From Synergistaceae bacterium (GTDB taxonomy: Bacteria > Synergistota > Synergistia > Synergistales > Aminobacteriaceae): DNA of 5,060 bases. The notes beneath the pieces are model-generated. The model saw only the letters and a list, made by a program, of their open reading frames with translations, searched no databases and was not told the origin of the DNA. The stretch is taken from NCBI GenBank assembly GCA_009778055.1, contig WRKN01000181.1:1-5060 (forward strand). The letters run 5' to 3'. The position numbers were made by a program, and so were the translations under genes. The number at the start of each line of letters is the position of its first letter. Position 1 is the first letter of the stretch. Below are positions 1-4,683 of the stretch, in pieces.

Positions 1-401
1 GCCGTTATGTGCCGTTCATTCCCGACCCCGCGTGGACCGAGGAGGTCGTGTTGTCGTGCATGGCCTATATGGCTGTGCTGTCCGCGGCGATTGCCATTCG
101 CAAGAACTCGCATATAAGAATGTCCGCGCTGGATCCATACCTGGATAAAACCCTTATCAAAGCGCTGGACGTCCTGGCCGACATTGGCGTCATGATCTTC
201 GCTTTTATCATGATTTTCGTGGGCTGGAGGTATGCCGGTACGCTCGGAGGCATTGGAACCTACGTTTCCATGCCCTCCGTGTCCCGTTTCTGGATGTATT
301 TCCCCATACCTCTGGCAGGATTTGCCATGGTTATCTTTCAGACGGAAGTGCTGTACGAGCACATCAAGGCGTTTTTTGTCGAGGAGGGAAAAGCCGTATG
401 A
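1..401 (+). CDS. TRAP transporter small permease subunit (DctQ family), 5' end outside the window
   Basis: This is the small membrane subunit of a tripartite ATP-independent periplasmic (TRAP) transporter, which helps the large subunit move a substrate delivered by a periplasmic binding protein. The frame is open to the left edge, and the residues before the first in-window GTG (position 9) read Arg-Tyr-Val. Arg-Tyr followed by WTEEV about ten residues later is the DctQ signature, so the GTG at 9 is internal and the first membrane helix lies outside. Three hydrophobic segments are visible: after WTEEV, around ALDVLADIGVMIFAF, and near the end around FWMYFPIPLAGFAMVIF. About 133 residues are visible; the family usually has 150-180. 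The stop overlaps the next gene's start (ATGA), which indicates translational coupling. The family call is firm. The substrate cannot be read from this protein and is inferred from the downstream isomerase. Confidence 0.9.
   Translation, partial: RYVPFIPDPAWTEEVVLSCMAYMAVLSAAIAIRKNSHIRMSALDPYLDKTLIKALDVLADIGVMIFAFIMIFVGWRYAGTLGGIGTYVSMPSVSRFWMYFPIPLAGFAMVIFQTEVLYEHIKAFFVEEGKAV
381..388 (+). promoter_or_regulatory. Ribosome binding site of the large TRAP subunit gene
   Basis: GAGGAGGG lies 9 nt before the ATG at 398, inside the last codons of the small-subunit gene. It fixes 398 as the start of the large subunit and fits coupled translation through the ATGA overlap. Confidence 0.75.
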
Positions 402-1693
402 GCACGGAAACAATCGCAATCATTACGCTGCTGGGAAGCCTTGGCCTGATGATCCTTTTGCGCTTTCCCATTGCCTACGCGGTCGGCCTGTCCTCGGTGC
501 TGTGTCTGACGGTTCAGGGTCTCAATCTGGTTACTGTCTGCCAGCATATGGTAAAGGGCATCAGCTCTTACAGCCTGATGGCGGTGCCGTTCTTCATTAC
601 AATGGGGGTGCTTATGGGCTCCGGCGGCATTTCGGAAAAACTGATCGCGCTGGCCGACTCCCTGGTTGGGTGGATGCGCGGCGGCCTCGCGATGGTCAAT
701 ATCGTGGCCTCGTACTTCTTCGGCGGCATTTCCGGCTCCGCCGCCGCCGACACGGCCTCGCTCGGCCCCATTCTTATACCCATGATGGTTAACAATGGTT
801 ACGACGACGACTTTTCCGCGGCTGTCACTATAACGTCCTCCGTTGAGGGGCTTCTTGTCCCCCCCAGCCACAACATGGTCATCTACGCCACCACCGCGGG
901 AGGCATTTCGGTGGGCAGTCTGTTCCTGGCGGGTTATCTGCCCGGCGCGCTGCTCGCGCTGACGCTGATGATAGGTTCTTACATCATTTCGGTTAAACGC
1001 GCCTACCCCAAGGGTTCGCCCTTCAACTTCATAAACTTCGTCAAGCAACTGGCCAGCTCTTTCTGGGCGCTGGCCGCGGTGATTATCGTGATTTTCGGCG
1101 TGGTCGGCGGCGTGTTCACAGCGACGGAATCCGCCGCTTTTGCCGTTGTCTACAGCCTTTTTGTAAGCGTGTTCATCTATAAGGGACTGAACTGGAAGGG
1201 CGTTTGGCGCGTGCTGGACGATTGCATAGACATTCTGGCCATCGTGCTGATCCTGATTGCCGCCTCCAGCGCGTTCAGCTACTGCATTACTATCCTCGAA
1301 GTTCCCGAAATGGCCGCGACCGCCATCACAAGCCTATCCGACAACCCCATCGTGCTGGCGCTGCTGATCAATCTTATCCTGCTTATGCTCGGCTGCATTA
1401 TGGACATGGCCCCCATCATCCTGATTGCCACCCCCATTCTGCTGCCTATTGCCAAATCCATCGGCATCGACCCCATCCAGTTCGGCATCATGATTATTCT
1501 CAACTGCGGCATCGGCCTGCTCACGCCGCCCGTGGGCGCTGTGCTTTTCATCGGCTCCGCCGTCTCCAAGGTGTCGATCGAGCGCCTTGTCAAGGCGGCG
1601 CTGCCGTTTTACCTGTGTATGATAGTGGCATTGCTGCTCATCACGTTTATTCCGGGAATTAGTTTGTTCCTGCCGAATTTGTTTGCGAAATAA
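398..1693 (+). CDS. TRAP transporter large permease subunit (DctM family)
   Basis: This is the main transmembrane subunit of a TRAP transporter, an inner-membrane symporter that in characterised members uses the sodium gradient. The 431 residues match the usual DctM length (about 425-430) and are hydrophobic throughout, with roughly a dozen membrane segments. Family motifs in order: GGISGSAAADTASLGPILIP at about 109-128, PPSHNMVIYA at 155-164, GGVFTATESAA at 237-247, LGCIMDMAPIILIATPILLP at 331-350 and LLTPPVG at 374-380. The start at 398 has a GAGGAGGG ribosome binding site and overlaps the small-subunit stop by 4 nt. The gene ends 24 nt before uxaC, so the three form one transcription unit. 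Substrate: hexuronate import (glucuronate or galacturonate) is inferred only from the linked isomerase; DctM motifs do not report specificity. No frameshift or missing segment is seen. Confidence 0.96.
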   Translation: MSTETIAIITLLGSLGLMILLRFPIAYAVGLSSVLCLTVQGLNLVTVCQHMVKGISSYSLMAVPFFITMGVLMGSGGISEKLIALADSLVGWMRGGLAMVNIVASYFFGGISGSAAADTASLGPILIPMMVNNGYDDDFSAAVTITSSVEGLLVPPSHNMVIYATTAGGISVGSLFLAGYLPGALLALTLMIGSYIISVKRAYPKGSPFNFINFVKQLASSFWALAAVIIVIFGVVGGVFTATESAAFAVVYSLFVSVFIYKGLNWKGVWRVLDDCIDILAIVLILIAASSAFSYCITILEVPEMAATAITSLSDNPIVLALLINLILLMLGCIMDMAPIILIATPILLPIAKSIGIDPIQFGIMIILNCGIGLLTPPVGAVLFIGSAVSKVSIERLVKAALPFYLCMIVALLLITFIPGISLFLPNLFAK

Positions 1694-1697
1694 TTTT

Positions 1698-1707
1698 AGG
1701 AAAGGGG
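1698..1707 (+). promoter_or_regulatory. Ribosome binding site supporting the GTG start of uxaC
   Basis: AGGAAAGGGG sits 10 nt before the GTG at 1718, in the short gap after the permease stop. It decides for the GTG over the in-frame ATG twelve bases later. Confidence 0.6.
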
Positions 1708-1717
1708 ATATTTTTTC

Positions 1718-3136
1718 GTGAAAACGTTTATGGACGATAATTTTCTGCTGCCGAACTGGGCGTCCGAGAGGCTGTACCATGATTACGCCAAGGACATGCC
1801 TATCTTCGACTACCACTCTCACCTGCCGGTAGGACAGGTGGCGGACGACGCTCAGTTCGAGAACATCACGCAGGTATGGCTCTACGCCGACCACTACAAG
1901 TGGCGCGCCATGAGGGCCTGCGGCGTTTCGGAGGAACTGGTCTCCGGCATACCCGTCGCAGCCGGTGACTACGAGCGCTTCGAGGCGTGGGCAAAGGTCG
2001 TCCCGCAGACGGTAGGCAACCCCCTGTACCACTGGTCGCACCTGGAGCTGAAGCGGTACTTCGGAGTCAACGAGATATTGAGTCCAAAAACCGCAAGGGA
2101 AATATATGACCACTGCAATGGACTTTTGGCCAGGTCCGAGTTTTCCGTACGCTCAATTATAAGAAGCAGCAACGTTTCCATCGTCTGCACGACGGACGAC
2201 CCCATCGACGGCCTTGAGGGGCACATCGCCCTGGCGAAGGAAAACTGGGGATGTAAAGTCTATCCCACCTGGCGGCCCGACAAAGCGCTGGCGGCGGGCG
2301 ACGAGGCCGCGCTGAACTCGTGGATTGACAAACTGGAGGCGGCAAGCGGAAAAAGTATCTCCGCCTACGCCGATTTTATGGATGCGCTTCAGGCGCGGCA
2401 CGATTTTTTCCACGAGTGCGGATGCCGGTTATCGGACTACGGAATGGAGCGCCCTTACTCCGCCCCTTACACCGCCTCGGAGGTTGAGAACTGCTTCAAA
2501 AAAATTCGCTCACGAACATCTCTCGCGGACGGCGAGCTGGAGCAGTACCGCTCGTCGGTTCTTTTCGACCTGCTTTGCATGGACGCGCGCGCCGGCTGGA
2601 CACAGCAACTGCACCTCGGGGCCAAGCGCAGCAACAGCGCAAAGGCGTTCAAACTTCGCGGGCCGGACACCGGCTACGACTCCATAGGACAGTTCGACAC
2701 GGGTTCGGCCCTTGTGGCGCTGCTCGACCGCCTGGACTCCGCAGACCTGTTGGCGCGTACCGTAATTTATTCCCTTAACCCCAACGACAACGACATGCTG
2801 GCGTCGATAGCAGGTTCTTTCATGGACGGTAAAACGCCCGGCAAGATACAGCTCGGCACGGCCTGGTGGCACAACGACCACAAGGACGGCATCAACCGGC
2901 AGTTCAGCGCCCTGTCAAGCATAGGTATTATCTCCCGCTTCGTCGGGATGCTCACCGACTCGCGCAGCTTCCTCTCCTATCCCAGGCACGAGTACTTCCG
3001 CCGCCTGCTCTGCGCGAAGCTCGGCACGGAGATGGAAAACGGGGAGCTGCCGCCGGATTTCGACCACATCGGAGGGATAGTGAGGGACGTTTGCTTCAAC
3101 AACGCGGTAAACTACCTGGGCATGGAACTGCCTTAG
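1718..3136 (+). CDS. uxaC: Glucuronate isomerase (uronate isomerase, EC 5.3.1.12)
   Basis: UxaC interconverts D-glucuronate with D-fructuronate, and D-galacturonate with D-tagaturonate, the first cytoplasmic step of hexuronate breakdown. The 472 residues match the E. coli enzyme (about 470) almost end to end. Landmarks: LYHDYAKDMPIFDYHSHL at 19-36, with His33 and His35 as the expected amidohydrolase-type metal pair; DHYKWRAMRACGV at 58-70; NPLYHWSHLEL at 101-111; TTDDPIDGLEGH at 158-169; TWRPDKA at 184-190; KDGINRQ at 389-395; GMLTDSRSFLSYPRHEYFRR at 410-429; and CFNNAVNYLG at 459-468. The usual Cys between the two histidines is Ser here. The GTG start at 1718 is chosen because the Met-Lys-Thr-Phe-Met-Asp N-terminus fits the family and AAAGGGG lies 10 nt upstream; the ATG at 1730 would be too close to that site. 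The gene follows the TRAP permease by 24 nt. Mannonate or altronate pathway genes are not in view. Confidence 0.97.
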   Translation: MKTFMDDNFLLPNWASERLYHDYAKDMPIFDYHSHLPVGQVADDAQFENITQVWLYADHYKWRAMRACGVSEELVSGIPVAAGDYERFEAWAKVVPQTVGNPLYHWSHLELKRYFGVNEILSPKTAREIYDHCNGLLARSEFSVRSIIRSSNVSIVCTTDDPIDGLEGHIALAKENWGCKVYPTWRPDKALAAGDEAALNSWIDKLEAASGKSISAYADFMDALQARHDFFHECGCRLSDYGMERPYSAPYTASEVENCFKKIRSRTSLADGELEQYRSSVLFDLLCMDARAGWTQQLHLGAKRSNSAKAFKLRGPDTGYDSIGQFDTGSALVALLDRLDSADLLARTVIYSLNPNDNDMLASIAGSFMDGKTPGKIQLGTAWWHNDHKDGINRQFSALSSIGIISRFVGMLTDSRSFLSYPRHEYFRRLLCAKLGTEMENGELPPDFDHIGGIVRDVCFNNAVNYLGMELP

Positions 3137-3290
3137 TGTATGTGCCAAAAATTGAACTTCGCCGGGAGTCAGTATTTTTTATGGGGTTATGTCGTGTGGC
3201 AGGGGAGTTGACCCTATTTAGATATTCCCCCTATCTTAGCGGGACCGCCTATCCCACAGTAACAGGATTAGGTGGAGTGCCCATAAGCAG

Positions 3291-3324
3291 GCGACCGACG
3301 AGCATAGCGAGTTGTGTCGATCGC
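3291..3324. repeat. Imperfect inverted repeat
   Basis: GCGACCGAC at 3291-3299 pairs with GTCGATCGC at 3316-3324 in 8 of 9 positions, leaving a 16-nt loop. It lies in the gene-free stretch upstream of the stronger stem-loop at 3348-3391. Confidence 0.4.
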
Positions 3325-3347
3325 TTAGTTTCTTTACAAGTAGAGAG

Positions 3348-3398
3348 CAGCGGCAAGATGAGCAAACCTGGTACGGTTGGTCTTGCCGCTGTTTCTTT
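3348..3398 (+). terminator. Stem-loop followed by a T-rich tract, candidate terminator
   Basis: CAGCGGCAAGA (3348-3358) and TCTTGCCGCTG (3381-3391) form a perfect 11-bp stem. The 22-nt loop can add a small inner AACC/GGTT stem. TTTCTTTT follows at 3392-3399 on the + strand, so this could end + transcripts, including read-through from uxaC, whose stop is about 210 nt upstream. That distance is long for an operon terminator, so it may instead end a separate small transcript. On the minus strand the stem is followed by a less T-rich sequence. The right arm lies within the 33-bp direct repeat; the second copy of that repeat lacks a matching left arm. Confidence 0.4.
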
Positions 3399-3412
3399 TC
3401 CGGGACTTCACA
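3380..3412. repeat. 33-bp direct repeat, copy 1
   Basis: These 33 bases are identical to 4531-4563 and in the same orientation, with the flanks diverging at once on both sides. The sequence begins GTCTTGCCGCTGTTTC and ends CGGGACTTCACA. The two copies start 1151 bp apart and bracket the toxin-antitoxin module. Such length makes chance identity in 5 kb very unlikely. The origin is unknown: it may be the conserved core of an interspersed element or the scar of an insertion. Confidence 0.9.
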
Positions 3413-3589
3413 CGTTTGTGTTTCCGCATGTTGTCACCTCAATTCCACACACATGTCGAGAACCGTTCCCCCAAGTCTGCGCCAGAATACGGAAACAAGC
3501 GAGGCCGCCAGCATGGAACTTTCCGTCTGCACCGTTGCCAATCCCTGGCCGAACCCTGGAACGAGAGAGGGATACACGGTGGACGAAAG

Positions 3590-3620
3590 CCGTATCGACT
3601 CGGGGAACAGGTCGATACGG
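3590..3620. repeat. Perfect 10-bp inverted repeat
   Basis: CCGTATCGAC at 3590-3599 and GTCGATACGG at 3611-3620 are perfect inverse complements around an 11-nt spacer. No T-tract follows on either side, so it is not an obvious terminator. A protein-binding site or RNA hairpin is possible. The core GTCGATACG occurs again at 4483-4491 near the antitoxin promoter. Confidence 0.55.
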
Positions 3621-3778
3621 GACTCCGTCAAAACCCCCGGCGGACAGGAGCGCCATAACCTCGTCCCTTCTGTTCGGCGGGGTGCGTAGCGACGCGCGGG
3701 GTCGTCTGGCAGATACCCAGCTCCGTCTCAATATTTTTCTTCAAAACTATGACCATTCCTTTCGTTTCGCTTTACCGA

Positions 3779-3811
3779 AGAGAATAAAGAAAGGGCGGGA
3801 TTTTCTCCGCC
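3779..3811 (-). terminator. Probable terminator of the toxin-antitoxin operon
   Basis: Read on the minus strand, GGCGGA (3811-3806), a GAAAA loop and TCCCGCC (3800-3794) form a GC-rich stem with one bulged C. The T-rich run CTTTCTTTATTCTCTT follows directly. It begins about 33 nt past the toxin stop, a normal place for an intrinsic terminator. The stem's 3' arm plus loop is also an exact 11-bp inverse complement of 3869-3879 inside the toxin gene, so a longer-range pairing is possible and would end at the same T-tract. Confidence 0.5.
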
Positions 3812-3844
3812 TCTTGCTTTGCGTACCGGGCTTGTCCCCGCGTT

Positions 3845-4165
3845 TCATTGGTTTTGAGTAATAGAAATAAAATCCCGCCTTCCGTAAACAATCCTTGCTA
3901 TGTATACAATCATGTCTGCTTCATTGATAAAATAAAACAGCAGATAATTCCTGATAACAACGACACGATAGCCCTCGGCGTTCAGTTTTTCGTCACGGGA
4001 GAGTGGGTACATAAAGGGATTTTTACTGATGTTTTGCCGCTTTTTGTTTACTTCATCGTAAAAACATTCGGCGGCTCCTGGGTTATGCAATACACCGCAG
4101 ATATACTCAATGATGTCGGAAATGTCTTGTGCGGCTTGTTCCGAATATTTAACCTGAAAATCCAT
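3845..4165 (-). CDS. Type II toxin of the RelE/ParE superfamily
   Basis: This is probably the toxin of a type II toxin-antitoxin pair; family members either cut mRNA at the ribosome (RelE) or poison DNA gyrase (ParE), and the sequence does not decide which. The 106 residues show the usual layout: a first beta strand (FQVKYSEQA), a helical hairpin to about residue 50, then the beta-rich core with PLSRDEKL at 54-61, GYRVVVIRNYLLFYFI at 65-80 and the hallmark C-terminal strand YIARIVYGRRDF at 88-99. I prefer the ATG at 4165 because AAAGGA lies 5 nt upstream of it; the ATG two codons earlier (4171) would sit directly against that site. The gene overlaps the antitoxin gene by 17 nt, or 23 nt with the earlier start, as is usual for coupled pairs. 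Length and motifs are intact. Confidence 0.88.
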   Translation of the reverse strand: MDFQVKYSEQAAQDISDIIEYICGVLHNPGAAECFYDEVNKKRQNISKNPFMYPLSRDEKLNAEGYRVVVIRNYLLFYFINEADMIVYIARIVYGRRDFISITQNQ

Positions 4166-4415
4166 ACTCATCCTTTAGCCGCGCCATGATATCGTCAGGG
4201 TCAACTACTTTCCCCTCTCGAATCTGTGTCCTGCCAACTTCAAGCATTTTATAAAGTTCTTCTTTACCGTGCGCGGTTACGCTTTCTGGCGCGGGCGGCG
4301 TTTGGTGTTGTCGTCGTAATCCTTTGAGAAAGTCAAGCGCGGCAATTACTCTATCGTCCGGCAACATATCAATTACCTGGTGTAATTCCCGGCGTTCTAC
4401 TGTCTGCGTAAACAT
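4149..4415 (-). CDS. Antitoxin partner of the RelE/ParE-type toxin (unclassified family)
   Basis: This 88-residue protein precedes and overlaps the toxin gene on the same strand, the standard antitoxin position. It has a charged N-terminal helical part, ELHQVIDMLPDDRVIAALDF at about 10-29, a Pro/Gln-rich linker around 35-45 (HQTPPAPES), and an acidic-basic helical C-terminus ending VDPDDIMARLKDEYGF at 71-86. The tail resembles the toxin-wrapping end of many RelB/Phd-like antitoxins. I do not recognise a classical ribbon-helix-helix or Phd/YefM domain, so how it would bind operator DNA is open. The ATG at 4415 has AAGGAGG 9 nt upstream (4431-4425), which fixes the start. Autorepression by the complex is usual for such operons but no clear operator palindrome is seen. 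The role is inferred from position and size more than from a named domain. Confidence 0.8.
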   Translation of the reverse strand: MFTQTVERRELHQVIDMLPDDRVIAALDFLKGLRRQHQTPPAPESVTAHGKEELYKMLEVGRTQIREGKVVDPDDIMARLKDEYGFSG

Positions 4416-4424
4416 TCCAATTTT

Positions 4425-4431
4425 CCTCCTT
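4425..4431 (-). promoter_or_regulatory. Ribosome binding site of the antitoxin gene
   Basis: AAGGAGG on the minus strand is a near-perfect Shine-Dalgarno sequence 9 nt before the ATG at 4415. It is stronger than the toxin's site, which fits the usual excess of antitoxin over toxin. Confidence 0.8.
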
Positions 4432-4442
4432 GACCGTGGGGG

Positions 4443-4471
4443 AATAGATGGCTTTTTTTATTTTACCTCAA
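4443..4471 (-). promoter_or_regulatory. Candidate sigma-70-type promoter of the toxin-antitoxin operon
   Basis: On the minus strand TTGAGG (4471-4466) and TCTATT (4448-4443) are separated by exactly 17 nt of A-rich DNA; each matches the consensus in 4 of 6 bases. Transcription would start near 4436, giving a short leader holding the antitoxin's Shine-Dalgarno site. The prediction rests on spacing and position only. Confidence 0.35.
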
Positions 4472-4593
4472 AGAAACCTTATGTCGATACGTGTAGCGGA
4501 TACGGAACCAAGGGAATCGCTTACGAAATCGTCTTGCCGCTGTTTCTTTTCCGGGACTTCACAAAGCAAACAGTATACACCACGCCAAAACAT
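4468..4593 (-). CDS. Possible small protein, 41 residues, no recognised family
   Basis: A short minus-strand frame starts at the ATG at 4593 and stops at 4468. It is supported by context rather than similarity: GGAAGG lies 4 nt before the ATG, and a near-consensus promoter (4657-4630) would start transcription about 30 nt upstream. The protein begins MFWRGVYCLLCE, continues with a charged stretch VPEKKQRQDD and ends ATRIDIRFL. There is one hydrophobic patch near the N-terminus, too short for a sure membrane helix. Codons for residues 11-21 fall inside the 33-bp repeat; in copy 1 of the repeat the same frame has no start codon. The stop overlaps the antitoxin promoter. It may equally be a chance frame in a repeat element or untranslated leader. 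Confidence 0.25.
   Translation of the reverse strand: MFWRGVYCLLCEVPEKKQRQDDFVSDSLGSVSATRIDIRFL
4531..4563. repeat. 33-bp direct repeat, copy 2
   Basis: Identical in all 33 positions and orientation to 3380-3412. It lies about 115 nt upstream of the antitoxin start, beyond its candidate promoter, so the two copies enclose the toxin-antitoxin operon with its promoter and terminator. Unlike copy 1, it is not part of a stem-loop. Confidence 0.9.
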
Positions 4594-4595
4594 TC

Positions 4596-4618
4596 GGCCT
4601 TCCCGTTATGAGAAGGCC
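4596..4618. repeat. Stem-loop in the leader downstream of the 4630-4657 promoter
   Basis: GGCCTTC (4596-4602) and GAAGGCC (4612-4618) form a perfect 7-bp stem around a 9-nt loop. On a minus-strand transcript the 3' arm contains the GGAAGG ribosome binding site of the possible 41-aa frame starting at 4593, so the hairpin would hide it. On the + strand TTGTTTTT follows only after several bases, so a weak terminator reading toward the transposase end is also possible. Confidence 0.45.
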
Positions 4619-4629
4619 CGTACGTTGTT

Positions 4630-4657
4630 TTTATATGGGAGATATGTCCAATGTCAA
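4630..4657 (-). promoter_or_regulatory. Near-consensus sigma-70 promoter
   Basis: On the minus strand a perfect TTGACA (4657-4652) is followed after 16 nt by TATAAA (4635-4630), 5 of 6 matches. Transcription would start near 4623, just past the transposase stop, and run toward the toxin-antitoxin genes through the stem-loop at 4596-4618 and repeat copy 2. It is the best promoter match I see in the window. Confidence 0.5.
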
Positions 4658-4683
4658 CATGTTAAGGAAAACGTCGAGATACA

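Larger units (their letters stand above)
3137..3844. other. 708-nt stretch without an identifiable gene, rich in inverted repeats
   Basis: This stretch lies between the uxaC stop and the convergent toxin gene. Reading frames stay open for long distances here on both strands, including a + frame that runs on from inside uxaC, but none encodes a domain I recognise. What can be seen: an imperfect inverted repeat at 3291-3299/3316-3324 (8 of 9 pairs), a strong stem-loop at 3348-3391, one copy of a 33-bp repeat at 3380-3412, a 10-bp perfect inverted repeat at 3590-3599/3611-3620, a looser one at 3634-3647/3670-3682, and the toxin terminator at 3779-3811. It could be an intergenic repeat element, a decayed gene or structured RNA. 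A short hairpin just after uxaC (3156-3169, then T6 at 3175-3180) is too weak to call a terminator. Confidence 0.6.

Noticed and set aside
9..11. GTG at 9 as the start of the small TRAP subunit
   Set aside because: The conserved Arg-Tyr just before it and the missing first membrane helix show the gene begins outside the window.
338..1048. A 236-codon minus-strand frame opposite the TRAP permease
   Set aside because: The + strand protein matches DctM motifs along its whole length; the reverse frame is His/Arg/Gly-rich noise.
3156..3180. Hairpin plus T6 directly after uxaC as an operon terminator
   Set aside because: The stem is only five pairs with one G-T pair, and the T-run starts five bases after it; too weak to call.
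3361..3380. GTACGGTT resembling part of group II intron domain V
   Set aside because: Only a short word matches; the rest of the domain V hairpin and any intron-encoded protein are absent.
3408..3731. A 107-codon minus-strand frame from a TTG
   Set aside because: No good ribosome binding site, Arg/Val/Pro-rich composition, no domain, and it overlaps the equally plausible 65-codon frame; no single frame stands out there.
3137..3844. tRNA, 6S, tmRNA, SRP or RNase P RNA in the gene-free stretch
   Set aside because: I looked for the conserved words and cloverleaf or closing stems of these RNAs and found none.
2866..3861. A 331-codon open frame on the + strand running from inside uxaC through the gene-free stretch
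   Set aside because: It overlaps well-conserved uxaC for 270 nt in another frame, has an Arg/Pro-rich composition typical of GC-rich shadow frames, no recognisable domain and no ribosome binding site.
3848..4189. A 113-codon + strand frame opposite the toxin gene
   Set aside because: It is antisense to a clear RelE/ParE-family gene and carries no motif of its own.
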